The notes beneath the pieces are model-generated. The model saw only the letters and a list, made by a program, of their open reading frames with translations, was not told where the DNA came from and ran no database searches. Of a stretch of 64,000 nt of DNA, positions 36,895 through 51,170 are shown piece after piece. The translations under genes were made by a program, and so were the position numbers. This DNA is from Gemmatimonadota bacterium (GTDB lineage Bacteria > Gemmatimonadota > Gemmatimonadetes > Gemmatimonadales > Gemmatimonadaceae): the NCBI GenBank assembly GCA_040388625.1, contig JAZKBK010000004.1, positions 434,001 to 498,000 of the forward strand, given 5' to 3'. Position 1 is the stretch's first letter; the number at the start of each line of letters is the position of its first letter.

Positions 36895-36921
36895 GAGGCG
36901 CATCCAGACTGGATGCGCCTC
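36895..36921 (-). terminator. hairpin terminator after rpoC
   Basis: A perfect 12-13 bp stem GAGGCGCATCCAG/CTGGATGCGCCTC with a minimal loop. On the minus strand it is followed by a T-rich run (CTTGTCTTTTC), so it should end the rpoBC transcript. The antiporter gene ends just to its left. Confidence 0.8.
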
Positions 36922-36945
36922 CTGCGTTACCCGTGTCCCGCCGTG

Positions 36946-41304
<4,359 letters not shown>

Positions 41305-41307
41305 AGT

Positions 41308-44300
41308 TTACTCCCCGCTCCCGTTGCCGCTGCCATTGCTCTCAGCGGCGATGAGGCCGTCACGCTCGGCGTTCATCCGGGCGGCGAACCCGGATTCGTT
41401 GGCACCCATTCGTACGTGGATGCCAAGCGCCTTCAGCTCCTGCACGAGAACGTTGAACGACTCTGGCGTTCCCGGCTCCGGCAGGTTCTGTCCCTTCACA
41501 ATTGCTTCATAAACCTTGCTACGACCGTTCACGTCGTCCGACTTGACCGTGAGGATCTCCTGCAGGGTGTGCGCGGCACCGTACGCTTCCAGCGCCCACA
41601 CTTCCATCTCTCCGAAACGCTGGCCGCCGAACTGGGCCTTGCCGGCCAGTGGCTGCTGCGTCACCAATGAGTACGGCCCGATGCTGCGCGCGTGAATCTT
41701 GTCGTCGACAAGGTGCGACAGCTTGAGCATGTATATCGTTCCAACCGTAACAGGCGAGTTGAACGTCTCACCGCTACGTCCATCGCGCAGACGAACCTTT
41801 CCGCCAGGCGTGATGCCTGCCAGGCGAATCAGCTCCGTCGCAGCCGCATCGACGTCGAAGTCCTTCGACTCGATCGTGCTCGCGAGCGCCGGAAGCTCCT
41901 GACTGCGGAGCAACGACGTCGCGCCTGCTGCGCGCTGCTTCTCCAGACTCTTCAGCTGCGCTTCGAACGATTCGCGATGCAACTGCGTGTATTCTTCATC
42001 CTCCATCGCGGACTTGTGGAAGGCGAGCTGGGTCTCCAACTCGGCCTCCTCACGCGCAACCAGATCCTTCGTTGTGGCAGCGACGAAGTCACGAACGCGA
42101 GCATAGATCGCCTTCGTTCCCGCGCCACGACCCTTCGCTCCGAGATCGTTGAGCGTTGCATCGGACAGCAGCTCGGTACGTGTGGCTTCCGAGCTTTCCG
42201 GCTTGATGTCGTTCAACAGGACGCGCACTTCCTCGTCCGTCATCCTGAAGTTCGTTCCACCCAGCTGCAGAGCGTCACGCACCCACGTGAGCGCGGCAAG
42301 CTTGAGCAGCATGCCGATCTCGCGCTCGTTCGCACCCTGGAACACCGGTGTCTTGGCGTAGAAGCCGAGCAGCTTCGCGGCCCACCCGAGGTGGGTCTCG
42401 AGAATCTGTCCGACGTTCATACGGCTCGGAACGCCGAGCGGGTTCAGAACGATGTCCACGGGCCGTCCGTCGGGGAGGAACGGCATGTCCTCCTCAGGCA
42501 CGATACGGGCAACGATACCCTTGTTGCCGTGTCGGCCGGCCATCTTGTCACCGACCGAGATCTTGCGCTTCTCGGCCATGTAAACCTTCACGAGCTGGAT
42601 CACGCCCGGCGGCAGCTCATCCGGCTGCAACACACGGTCGATCCGCTCTTCAGCCTTCTCTTCGAGCTTCGCCTTCTCGTCGTTTGCGGCGTCGATGATG
42701 ACGCGCATACGCTCGTTCACGTCCTTGTCCTCGACGCGAAGCGTCTTGAGGTCGAGGGCGGCGAAGTTGACTTCGTCGAGCACTTCAGGCGTGAGACGCG
42801 TTCCCTGCGGAATCGCCTCTTCCACCGTACCCGACTTGAGTGCGAGCGCGACGGTCTGGCCTGCGAGCAGATCCAGCAGCTCGCCGTCACGGACGGCGTT
42901 CACGCGAATCTTCTCGAGACCTTCAACGCGCCGGATCTCTCCGATGCGCTCGCCGCGATCCTTCTCGACGACCTGATCTTCGACACGCGAGAAGATCTTG
43001 ACGTCGATGACGACGCCTTCCATTCCGGGCGGCACCTTGAGCGAGGAATCCTTCACATCCTTCGCCTTCTCACCGAAGATTGCGGTCAGGAGCTTCTCTT
43101 CGGGAGACAGCTCCGTCTCGCCCTTTGGCGTGATCTTGCCGACGAGAATGTCGCCCGGCTTGACGTGCGCACCGATGCGGACGATTCCGCGCTCATCCAG
43201 ATCGGTGAGCGCTTCCTCGGCGACGTTCGGAATTTCCTTCGTGATTTCTTCCTGGCCACGCTTCGTGTCGCGAACGTGCAGCTCGAGCTCCTGGATGTGG
43301 ATCGACGAATACACGTCGTCCTTCACCAGACGCTCGCTCAACACGATGGCATCCTCGAAGTTGTGTCCGTACCACGGCATGAACGCCACCGTGACGTTCG
43401 CGCCGAGTGCGAGCTGGCCCTGTTCCGTGGACGCACCGTCGGCGAGTACGTCGCCGGCTGCAACCTTCTGGCCGCGATATACCAGCGGTCGCTGATTGAT
43501 CGCGGTGTCCTGGTTGGTGCGCCAGTACTTCTTGATCTTGTACCTGTCGTGTTGCGTCAGACGCGCGAGCGGCCGATCGCTGTGCTTCTTCTGCTGAGCT
43601 TCATCCGCATCGACGACGATCTCGTCGGCGGTGACGCTCGACACCACACCAGCACGCAGCGCAATGACGACCGCGCCTGAATCGCGCGCGACCTTCTCCT
43701 CCAGTCCGGTACCGCACATCGGCGTGCGCGGATTGAGGAGCGGAACTGCCTGACGCTGCATGTTCGAGCCCATCAACGCGCGGTTGGCGTCGTCGTGCTC
43801 GAGGAACGGAATGAGCGCCGCTGCGATCGAGACGAGCTGCTCGGGCGCGACGTCCATGTAATCGATACGGTCGGGCGCCGAGAGCGGCACGTCGCCACCC
43901 TGGCGGCACAGCACCAGCTCATCCATGAACGAACCGTCCGGATTGAGCGCCGCATTTGCCTGCGCGATGATCGCACCTTCCTCACGGTTGGCGTCGAGCC
44001 ACGCGATTTCCCTGGTGACCTTCTCGTTCTTCACCACGAAGTACGGCGTCTCGATGAAGCCGAGATCGTTCACGCGAGCAAATGTCGCAAGCGACGTGAT
44101 GAGTCCAATGTTCGGACCTTCAGGCGTTTCGATCGGGCACATGCGGCCGTACTGCGAGTAGTGCACGTCGCGCACTTCGAAGCCTGCGCGCTCGCGTGTC
44201 AGACCACCCGGTCCGAGCGCCGAAAGACGACGCTTGTGCGTCAGCTCGGCGAGCGGATTCGTCTGATCCATGAACTGTGACAACTGCGACGACCCGAAGA

Positions 44301-45927
44301 ACGCCTGGATCACCGCCGAGACGGTGCGCGCGTTCACGAGATCATCGAGCGAGATCTTTTCCGGATCGGTATTGATCGACATGCGCTCCTTGACCAGGCG
44401 CGCCATGCGTGACAGACCAACACTGAACTGGTTCGCGATCAGCTCTCCAACCGACCGGATACGACGGTTGCCGAGGTGATCGATATCGTCCACGTCGCCC
44501 CGTCCCTCGTGCAGCTCGATGAGGTAGCGGATGATGGCGACGAAATCTTCCTTGGTGAGCACCGTCTCGCCCGCCGGGCGATTGGTGTTCAGGCGTTGAT
44601 TGATCTTGTAACGTCCCACGCGGCCGAGATCGTAACGCTTGGGCGAGAAGAAGAGTCGGTTGAGCGCGTCTCGCGCCGTCTCGCGGTTGGGCGCATCGCC
44701 CGGCCGGAGCAGCGAATAGATCTGCTTGAGTGCCTCGTCTTCCGACTTGGTCGGATCCTTGAGCAGCGTGTTGCGGATCAGCGTGGATTCTGCGCGTCCC
44801 GACGGGACGAACACGTAAACCTTGCCGATCTCCGCGTCGCGCAGCCGCTTCACGACGGCGTCGGTGAGCTGCTCGCCAGCTTCGGCGATCACTTCACCCG
44901 TCTTGTTGTCGACTGCGTCAATTGCGATTGTACGGCGCGCCGGACGCTCGCCGCGCTCGACCGCGTCCATCTCATCGCGGACGTCGACCAGCGTGTACGA
45001 CGCGAACACCTTGACCGTCTCGATGTTGAGACGACGCAGGCGGTTGAACACTTCTTCTGTCAGCTCGTCGCCTTCCTTGACGAGCAGCTCTGACTCATCA
45101 CGCTCGCGCTGCGCGCGGGCCTTCTTGGTCTTGAGCTTGGGCGCCTCGGGATCGGACGCTTCACCGGCGAGATTGATGTCCTCGGCGATGATCGCGCCGA
45201 CCACCTCACGAAGATCCATGCGGCTCTCGCGCTTCTTCACGAGATCGAGCTCGCGAATGGCGAAGAAGAGTCGCAGAATGTCCGAGTTGGAGCCGTACCC
45301 CAGCGCGCGCAGCAGAGCCGTCGCCGGGAATTTCTTCTTCTTGTCGATGTGGACGTAGATCACGTCGTGGATGTCCACGGTGAACTCGACCCACGATCCG
45401 CGGAACGGGATGATGCGCGCGGAAATCAGACGCTGTCCGTTTGGGTGCGTCGCTTCCTCGAACACCACACCCGGAGAGCGGTGCAGCTGGCTCACGATGA
45501 CACGCTCGGCGCCGTTGATCACGAACGTTCCGAGCGAAGTCAGGAGCGGCAGCTCGCCGAGGTACACTTCCTTCTCGATAATATTCTTGGGCCGCTTGCC
45601 ATCAGCGGTCTCTTCGAACACTATGAGCTGGAGCGTTGCCTTGAGCGGCGCGCTGTAGGTCATGTCGCGCTCGATGCACTCCGCTACGGAGTACTTCGGC
45701 TCGCCGACCGTGTAGCTCTTGAAGTCCAGCGAGAAATTCTCGTGGACGTCGGTGATTGGAAAGAGATCCTTGAAGACGCGTTCGAGACCTAAGTCTTCGC
45801 GCTCGTGCTCGGCCGCGTCGCGTTGCAGCAGCGACTGAAAGGCCTGCACCTGGATATCCAGGAGATGCGGCATTTCCATGCCGGTCTCCAACTTTGCGAA
45901 CGAGATTTGCTTCAACGTTTGGGGCAT
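41308..45927 (-). CDS. rpoB: RNA polymerase subunit beta
   Basis: A 1539-residue beta subunit. The start is ATG at 45927 after AAAGGTGA. The longer frame to 45975 runs into a hairpin. Recognised by the rifampicin region near residue 545 ([27 protein letters not shown]), where the positions equivalent to E. coli D516, H526 and S531 are wild type, and by the C-terminal [23 protein letters not shown]. It is about 200 residues longer than E. coli beta. Roughly half of the excess is a charged helical stretch (around 1270-1340) between [10 protein letters not shown] and GKVRLRDGR. Confidence 0.99.
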   Translation of the reverse strand: MPQTLKQISFAKLETGMEMPHLLDIQVQAFQSLLQRDAAEHEREDLGLERVFKDLFPITDVHENFSLDFKSYTVGEPKYSVAECIERDMTYSAPLKATLQLIVFEETADGKRPKNIIEKEVYLGELPLLTSLGTFVINGAERVIVSQLHRSPGVVFEEATHPNGQRLISARIIPFRGSWVEFTVDIHDVIYVHIDKKKKFPATALLRALGYGSNSDILRLFFAIRELDLVKKRESRMDLREVVGAIIAEDINLAGEASDPEAPKLKTKKARAQRERDESELLVKEGDELTEEVFNRLRRLNIETVKVFASYTLVDVRDEMDAVERGERPARRTIAIDAVDNKTGEVIAEAGEQLTDAVVKRLRDAEIGKVYVFVPSGRAESTLIRNTLLKDPTKSEDEALKQIYSLLRPGDAPNRETARDALNRLFFSPKRYDLGRVGRYKINQRLNTNRPAGETVLTKEDFVAIIRYLIELHEGRGDVDDIDHLGNRRIRSVGELIANQFSVGLSRMARLVKERMSINTDPEKISLDDLVNARTVSAVIQAFFGSSQLSQFMDQTNPLAELTHKRRLSALGPGGLTRERAGFEVRDVHYSQYGRMCPIETPEGPNIGLITSLATFARVNDLGFIETPYFVVKNEKVTREIAWLDANREEGAIIAQANAALNPDGSFMDELVLCRQGGDVPLSAPDRIDYMDVAPEQLVSIAAALIPFLEHDDANRALMGSNMQRQAVPLLNPRTPMCGTGLEEKVARDSGAVVIALRAGVVSSVTADEIVVDADEAQQKKHSDRPLARLTQHDRYKIKKYWRTNQDTAINQRPLVYRGQKVAAGDVLADGASTEQGQLALGANVTVAFMPWYGHNFEDAIVLSERLVKDDVYSSIHIQELELHVRDTKRGQEEITKEIPNVAEEALTDLDERGIVRIGAHVKPGDILVGKITPKGETELSPEEKLLTAIFGEKAKDVKDSSLKVPPGMEGVVIDVKIFSRVEDQVVEKDRGERIGEIRRVEGLEKIRVNAVRDGELLDLLAGQTVALALKSGTVEEAIPQGTRLTPEVLDEVNFAALDLKTLRVEDKDVNERMRVIIDAANDEKAKLEEKAEERIDRVLQPDELPPGVIQLVKVYMAEKRKISVGDKMAGRHGNKGIVARIVPEEDMPFLPDGRPVDIVLNPLGVPSRMNVGQILETHLGWAAKLLGFYAKTPVFQGANEREIGMLLKLAALTWVRDALQLGGTNFRMTDEEVRVLLNDIKPESSEATRTELLSDATLNDLGAKGRGAGTKAIYARVRDFVAATTKDLVAREEAELETQLAFHKSAMEDEEYTQLHRESFEAQLKSLEKQRAAGATSLLRSQELPALASTIESKDFDVDAAATELIRLAGITPGGKVRLRDGRSGETFNSPVTVGTIYMLKLSHLVDDKIHARSIGPYSLVTQQPLAGKAQFGGQRFGEMEVWALEAYGAAHTLQEILTVKSDDVNGRSKVYEAIVKGQNLPEPGTPESFNVLVQELKALGIHVRMGANESGFAARMNAERDGLIAAESNGSGNGSGE

Positions 45928-45963
45928 ACATTCACCTTTGGGCACAGGCGCAAACAGCTCCGC

Positions 45964-45996
45964 CCCGGATGCCACGATTTTTTCGTGGCATCCGGG
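45964..45996 (-). promoter_or_regulatory. 14-bp hairpin in the rplL-rpoB gap
   Basis: CCCGGATGCCACGA and its exact complement flank a 5-nt loop of T on the plus strand. No run of T follows on the transcribed side, so a full terminator is unlikely. Partial termination or RNase III processing between rplL and rpoB occurs at the same spot in enterobacteria, which makes an attenuator or processing site plausible. Confidence 0.7.
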
Positions 45997-46036
45997 TTGG
46001 AGCGCTAGGGAACTACAGGACCTTCAGTTGTGATGG

Positions 46037-46438
46037 TTACTTCACCTCGACAACCGCACCCTGCTCTTCCAGCTTCGCCTTCATTGTGGCAGCCTCGTCC
46101 TTGGTCACACCGGTCTTTACAGCCTGCGGTGCGCCGTCAACGAGATCCTTCGCTTCCTTGAGGCCAAGACCGGTGAGCTCGCGCACGACCTTGATGACCT
46201 GAATCTTCTTCGCGCCGGCTTCCTTGAGGTTGACCGTGAACTCGGTCTGCTCTTCGGCGGCCGGTGCAGCGGCGCCACCGGCGCCACCTGCTGCAGGAGC
46301 CGCGCCAACTGGAGCGGCTGCAATTGTTACGTTGAACTTGGTCTTGAATGCATCGACGAGCTCGGACAGCTCGAGCACGGTCATGTTGCCGATCGCGTCG
46401 AGGATTTCGTCTTTGCTGAGAGAGGTAGCGTTAGCCAT
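46037..46438 (-). CDS. rplL: 50S ribosomal protein L7/L12
   Basis: A 133-residue stalk protein. N-terminal dimerisation domain ([23 protein letters not shown]), Ala/Gly hinge (residues about 45-60), C-terminal factor-binding domain ([43 protein letters not shown]). It recruits translation GTPases. The start is ATG at 46438, not the upstream frame to 46492. Confidence 0.97.
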   Translation of the reverse strand: MANATSLSKDEILDAIGNMTVLELSELVDAFKTKFNVTIAAAPVGAAPAAGGAGGAAAPAAEEQTEFTVNLKEAGAKKIQVIKVVRELTGLGLKEAKDLVDGAPQAVKTGVTKDEAATMKAKLEEQGAVVEVK

Positions 46439-46460
46439 TGTAGTAAATCTCCGTGGTGTG

Positions 46461-46976
46461 TTAGGCGCCTTCGCGCTGAGTCTTGAGCGCATCGAGCGCC
46501 CCTGCGAACATGTACAACAGTCCGTTCATGGCGCCCGCAAAGGCTGCCATAGGGGACATGAGGCCGGCTCCGAGTTCAGCCAGCAATTGCTCCCGCGAGG
46601 GGAGTGATGCGAGTTGCTGCACCTGCGCCGGCTGAATGGCGCGGCCGTCGAGCAGGCCACCCTTCACTTCGGGCTTCTGCTCGTTCTCCTTGGCGAAGTC
46701 GCTGAGGACCTTGGCCGCCGCTACAGCGTCCTTGCCCACCACGATTCCGGTCGGTCCACGCAGCCGCGATCCGGCGAGACCACTCTCGTTCACCGCCCGC
46801 AGAGCCAGCGTGTTCTTGATGACTACGTACTCCACGCCCGCACGACGCAGGCGTCGGCGCAGCTCGGTCATCCGCTTCACATTCAATCCGGTGAAGTCGG
46901 TGTAATACACCGCCGAGGCGCCCTTGATCTTGTCGGTAAGCTCGGTGACGAGCTGTTCCTTTTCGGTTCTCTTCAT
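46461..46976 (-). CDS. rplJ: 50S ribosomal protein L10
   Basis: A 171-residue L10 stalk base ([43 protein letters not shown]). The C-terminal helix that holds L7/L12 dimers is at about 120-165. It follows rplA by 12 nt, so there is no room for the long L10-binding leader seen in E. coli. Confidence 0.96.
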   Translation of the reverse strand: MKRTEKEQLVTELTDKIKGASAVYYTDFTGLNVKRMTELRRRLRRAGVEYVVIKNTLALRAVNESGLAGSRLRGPTGIVVGKDAVAAAKVLSDFAKENEQKPEVKGGLLDGRAIQPAQVQQLASLPSREQLLAELGAGLMSPMAAFAGAMNGLLYMFAGALDALKTQREGA

Positions 46977-46988
46977 GATGTCTATCTC

Positions 46989-47678
46989 CTAGCGGTACGG
47001 CGTGGTGTCTACGGTGACGCCCGGGCCCATGGTGCTGGACACCGCAACGTTCCGCACATACACGCCCTTCGCCGCAGCCGGCTTGGAGCGAACTATCTGA
47101 TCCATGAATGCCGCGAAGTTCGTCTGCAGCGCGTCCAGCGCGAAGGAGACCTTCCCGATGGCTGCGTGCACGTTCCCGCCCTTGTCGACGCGGAACTCGA
47201 TCTTACCGGCCTTCACTTCCTTCACAGCGCGGCCCACGTCGAACGTCACCGTACCCGCCTTGGGGTTCGGCATCAGTCCGCGCGGTCCGAGTACGCGTCC
47301 GAGCGCGCCCAGCTGCCCCATCTGGTCCGGGGTCGCGATGAGCACGTCGAAATCGAGCCAGTTGTCCTTGATCTTCTGGAGGAACTCGGTGCCGACGAAA
47401 TCGGCGCCCGCAGCCTCCGCCTCACGTGCCTTGTCGCCCACGGCGATCACTAGCACGCGTACGGACTTACCGGTACCAGCTGGTAGAACGACCGTTCCAC
47501 GCACGATCTGATCAGCGTGACGCGGGTCGACACCCAGACGAACCGCGACCTCCACAGTCTCGTCGAACTTGGCGAACGCACCCGTCTTCACGAGCTCGAG
47601 CGCCTTTGTAGCCTCATACGCCAGGCCTTCCTGCACACGCTTGGCGGAGTTGACGAACTTCTTTCCGTGCTTGCGCAT
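46989..47678 (-). CDS. rplA: 50S ribosomal protein L1
   Basis: A 229-residue L1 of standard length ([63 protein letters not shown]). It binds 23S rRNA at the mobile L1 stalk and in enterobacteria represses the L11 operon. It overlaps the rplK stop by 1 nt. Confidence 0.98.
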   Translation of the reverse strand: MRKHGKKFVNSAKRVQEGLAYEATKALELVKTGAFAKFDETVEVAVRLGVDPRHADQIVRGTVVLPAGTGKSVRVLVIAVGDKAREAEAAGADFVGTEFLQKIKDNWLDFDVLIATPDQMGQLGALGRVLGPRGLMPNPKAGTVTFDVGRAVKEVKAGKIEFRVDKGGNVHAAIGKVSFALDALQTNFAAFMDQIVRSKPAAAKGVYVRNVAVSSTMGPGVTVDTTPYR

Positions 47679-48100
47679 CAGTCGCGCACCTCCAGACCCA
47701 TCGAGCGGGCGGCGCCGGCGATCATCGCCATTGCCGACTCGATGGATTCAGTGTTGAGATCGGGCATCTTGAGCTCCGCGATCTTGCGCACCTGTGCCTT
47801 TGTGACAGATCCCACCTTGTTGCGATTCGGCGCACCTGAGCCCTTCTCCACACCAGCTTCTCTCTTCAGCAGGAACGCCGCGGGCGGCGTCTTGAGAATG
47901 AAAGTGAAGGACTTGTCCGCGTAGATCGTGATCTCTGCCGGGAGAATCGCATCCTGTCCCTGCGTCCGAGCGTTGAACTCTTTGCAGAAGGCCATGATGT
48001 TGATTCCCTGCGGTCCGAGAGCCGTACCGACGGGGGGCGCCGGGTTCGCTTTACCTGCAGGGATCTGCAGCTTGACGAATCCGATGACCTTTTTTGCCAT
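47678..48100 (-). CDS. rplK: 50S ribosomal protein L11
   Basis: A 140-residue L11 ([69 protein letters not shown]). The Pro-rich N-terminal loop that contacts EF-G and thiostrepton is intact. A 176-nt gap with two REP-like palindromes separates it from nusG. Confidence 0.98.
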   Translation of the reverse strand: MAKKVIGFVKLQIPAGKANPAPPVGTALGPQGINIMAFCKEFNARTQGQDAILPAEITIYADKSFTFILKTPPAAFLLKREAGVEKGSGAPNRNKVGSVTKAQVRKIAELKMPDLNTESIESAMAMIAGAARSMGLEVRD

Positions 48101-48218
48101 GATACTCCTTAAACGTTTTCACCCGCGATCCACTGCGGGCTTCGAACCCCCACGGTGTGTTTAGAGTCGTTGTGGTATCCGACTAACGGCGGACCGATGC
48201 TCCGATCGCGCCGCGTAT

Positions 48219-48276
48219 GTACGGGCAGGCCCCTGTGCCTGCCCAACCAAGGGCGGCCACGGAGTGCCGCCCCTAC
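48219..48276. repeat. two REP-like palindromes in the nusG-rplK gap
   Basis: 48219-48244 has GGGCAGGC...CCTGTG...CCTGCCC. 48251-48276 has GGGCGGCCACGGAGTGCCGCCCCTAC-type arms. The flanking CCCCTAC/GTACGGG ends are shared while the arm bases differ (AGG versus CGG), and pairing is retained. The second unit ends exactly at the nusG stop. Confidence 0.75.
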
Positions 48277-48822
48277 CTAATACCCCTTCAGATCCAGGTA
48301 ATCCAACTCTACCGTCGTCGGTCGCCCGAACAACGACACCGACACGCGAACCTTGCCCTTCTCCGAAAGCACTTCTTCGACAGTCCCGTTGAAATCCGTG
48401 AACGGCCCTGTCGTTATCGCTACCGCCTGACCCACCATGAACGGGATCTCTTCCTTCGCAGCGACCGTCTCCTCTTCCTCGGCGAGGCCGAGCAGGCGGT
48501 TCACTTCGTCGGGTCGAAGGGCGTGCGGCTCGCGGTCCTTGTGGCCCACGAACTTGATGACGCCCTGGATTCCGTTGATCGTGTGAAGAGTGTCCTGGTT
48601 CAGGACCATCTCGACCAGCACGTAACCCGGAAAGATCTTGCGTGCGACGTTGACCTTCTTGCCGTTCTTTATCTCGACGACTTCCTGCGTCGGAACCAGA
48701 GCCTGACGGATCATGCGCTGATCAGGCGGCAGCGAGTCGCCCTCGATCTTGCGATCGATCAGCGTCCGCACCTTGTTCTCATGCCCGGATGTCGTCTGAA
48801 CCGCATACCATCGGAAATCCAC
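48277..48822 (-). CDS. nusG: transcription elongation/antitermination factor NusG
   Basis: A 181-residue NusG from a GTG start. The N-terminal NGN domain has FRWYAVQTTSGHENKVRTLI and FPGYVLVEMVLNQDTLHTI (binds the beta' clamp). The C-terminal KOW has GQAVAITTGPFTDFNGTVEEV. It links RNA polymerase with Rho or S10. secE precedes it by 3 nt. Confidence 0.97.
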   Translation of the reverse strand: MDFRWYAVQTTSGHENKVRTLIDRKIEGDSLPPDQRMIRQALVPTQEVVEIKNGKKVNVARKIFPGYVLVEMVLNQDTLHTINGIQGVIKFVGHKDREPHALRPDEVNRLLGLAEEEETVAAKEEIPFMVGQAVAITTGPFTDFNGTVEEVLSEKGKVRVSVSLFGRPTTVELDYLDLKGY

Positions 48823-48825
48823 GGC

Positions 48826-49086
48826 CTAGTGCCCCGCGAACAGCGACGGAATACCGCGCACGAGTATCGCCTGGAATATCACGTCGATGATGGCGATCAC
48901 CGCTCCGATGAACAGCACGAAGATGATGATCTTGATCGTCATGTCCTTGAGCTGCGCACGGTCCGGCCAGACAACCTTGCGCATCTCCGCGATCACTTCG
49001 TTGTAGAACGTGACGAGTTCCCTGGTCCAACGCACAACAGGGTTGACGTGTGGCTCAACTGTCGCAGGAACCGCTTCCCGGGCCAT
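48826..49086 (-). CDS. secE: preprotein translocase subunit SecE
   Basis: An 86-residue single-helix SecE. The amphipathic segment (RWTRELVTFYNEVIAEMRKVVWP) is followed by one membrane helix (IIIFVLFIGAVIAIIDVIFQAILV). It clamps SecY. Its ATG abuts the rpmG stop. Confidence 0.95.
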   Translation of the reverse strand: MAREAVPATVEPHVNPVVRWTRELVTFYNEVIAEMRKVVWPDRAQLKDMTIKIIIFVLFIGAVIAIIDVIFQAILVRGIPSLFAGH

Positions 49087-49239
49087 CTACTTCGTTTCCT
49101 TATGAACCTTATGGCAATCGCAACGCGGGCAGTACTTCTTCCACTCGACCCGTTCTGGATGCAGACGACGGTTCTTGGTGGTGAAGTAGTTCCTGTTCTT
49201 ACAATCGTTGCACGCTAGGATGATCTTATCGCGTGGCAT
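49087..49239 (-). CDS. rpmG: 50S ribosomal protein L33 (zinc-binding form)
   Basis: A 50-residue protein read by eye from ATG at 49239 to TAG at 49087: [33 protein letters not shown] and a C-terminal [17 protein letters not shown]. Two CXXC pairs (Cys10/13 and 37/40) form the zinc ribbon typical of the Cys4 L33 type. It lies directly upstream of secE, the common L33 position. Confidence 0.95.
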   Translation of the reverse strand: MPRDKIILACNDCKNRNYFTTKNRRLHPERVEWKKYCPRCDCHKVHKETK

Positions 49240-49299
49240 GTTTTAACTCGAGTATTTGAGATCGTGTAACAAAAGACGTTCTGTATATCGCGACCAGAT

Positions 49300-49325
49300 G
49301 GGCCGGCACGGCGGCCGGCCCCTAC
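49300..49325. repeat. REP-like palindrome in the tuf2-rpmG gap
   Basis: A GGGCCGGC...CACGG...GGCCGGCCCCTAC-type unit with the same outer GGGC/GCCCCTAC frame as the other copies but a CCGG arm. It occupies the gap between rpmG and the end of tuf2, together with a second partial GTCGCCCCTAC. Confidence 0.7.
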
Positions 49326-49357
49326 AGGTCGCCCCTACACATATCCTACTACTCCTC

Positions 49358-50551
<1,194 letters not shown>

Positions 50552-50610
50552 GGTGTCCTTGATTCCCTTTGTTCGGTTCGTTTTTGAAACGTTTCGTTTT
50601 TACCACCGAA

Positions 50611-50683
50611 AGCTCGCGACCGGGATTGAACCGGTGACCTCACCCTTACCAAGGGTGTGCTCTACCAACTGAGCTACACGAGC
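50611..50683 (-). tRNA. tRNA-Thr(GGT)
   Basis: Read on the minus strand: acceptor arms GCTCGTG/CGCGAGC, D-arm TAGCTCAGTTGGTAGAGC, anticodon stem CACCC/GGGTG with loop TTGGTAA (anticodon GGT), T-arm with GGTTCAATCCC. 73 nt. The CCA end is not encoded. It lies just upstream of tuf2. Confidence 0.95.
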
Positions 50684-50698
50684 GATTCGTCCTACTGG

Positions 50699-50721
50699 AT
50701 GGGCACGGGGCCCATCCCCAC
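50699..50721. repeat. short REP-like palindrome between tRNA-Thr and tRNA-Gly
   Basis: A GATGGGCACGGGGCCCATCCCCAC-like unit keeps the CACGGGG core and the outer CCCCAC, but the arms are ATGGGC/GCCCAT. It may be a degenerate member of the operon-gap family. Confidence 0.5.
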
Positions 50722-50780
50722 ATTCTCCTTCACCAACAACCTCGTACTGACAGCCCCTGTGGCCGCCCTTTCCCAACGAT

Positions 50781-50802
50781 GGACGGATCTCAATATCCGT
50801 CC
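50781..50802 (-). repeat. 8-bp hairpin between two tRNA genes
   Basis: GGACGGAT and ATCCGTCC around a 6-nt loop, immediately 3' of tRNA-Gly in the transcript. A processing hairpin in the polycistronic tRNA precursor is a fair guess. Confidence 0.5.
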
Positions 50803-50808
50803 CGAGCA

Positions 50809-50881
50809 AGCGGGAGACGGGACTCGAACCCGCGACATCAAGCTTGGAAGGCTAGCGCTCTACCAACTGAGCTACTCCCGC
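50809..50881 (-). tRNA. tRNA-Gly(TCC)
   Basis: Minus strand: acceptor GCGGGAG/CTCCCGC, anticodon loop CTTCCAA (anticodon TCC) between CTAGC/GCTTG, T-arm GCGGGTTCGAGTCCCG. 73 nt, CCA not encoded. Confidence 0.95.
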
Positions 50882-50907
50882 GACAGTGCTGAACAATGGT
50901 CGAACAA

Positions 50908-50990
50908 TGGTGGGGGAAGGATTCGAACCTTCGAAGGCGTTAGCCGGCAGATTTACAGTCTGCTCCCGTTGGCCGCTTGGGTACCCCACC
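50908..50990 (-). tRNA. tRNA-Tyr(GTA)
   Basis: Minus strand: acceptor GGTGGGG/CCCCACC with discriminator A, anticodon loop CTGTAAA (anticodon GTA) between GCAGA/TCTGC, long variable arm (CGGCTAACGCC), T-arm AAGGTTCGAATCCTT. 83 nt type II tRNA. Confidence 0.95.
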
Positions 50991-51040
50991 TGAGTCCTGC
51001 GCGACCACCGTGTGCCGCATGTAACCCCCCTTTCCCGCAG

Positions 51041-51113
51041 AGCTGACGACCGGAATCGAACCGGTAACCTGTCGATTACAAATCGACTGCTCCGCCAATT
51101 GAGCTACGTCAGC
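51041..51113 (-). tRNA. tRNA-Thr(TGT)
   Basis: Minus strand: acceptor GCTGACG/CGTCAGC, anticodon loop TTTGTAA (anticodon TGT) between GTCGA/TCGAC, T-arm ACCGGTTCGATTCCGGT. First tRNA of the cluster. The order Thr(TGT)-Tyr-Gly(TCC)-Thr(GGT)-tuf equals the E. coli thrU-tyrU-glyT-thrT-tufB operon. Confidence 0.95.
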
Positions 51114-51137
51114 AACGCGTTTCCACGCAAGCCTGGA

Positions 51138-51167
51138 AAAATACCCTGTTTCCGGGGCAAGAGTCAA
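51138..51167 (-). promoter_or_regulatory. promoter of the tRNA-tuf2 operon
   Basis: Minus strand TTGACT (51167-51162) and TATTTT (51143-51138) with 18 nt between, about 18 nt before the predicted start region of the tRNA-Thr precursor. It uses the same -35 hexamer as the fusA promoter. It starts just 4 nt from the cysS stop. Confidence 0.65.
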
Positions 51168-51170
51168 CGG

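Noticed and set aside
41692-43680. 662-codon plus-strand frame
   Set aside because: Antisense to rpoB, whose identity is certain; composition is typical of a GC-rich shadow frame.
48101-48218. L1- or L11-binding leader upstream of rplK
   Set aside because: No convincing match to the known L1 target could be made by eye; left unannotated.
49240-49357. Possible tRNA-Trp, sometimes placed between tuf and secE
   Set aside because: No cloverleaf arms can be formed; the gap holds a REP-like palindrome.
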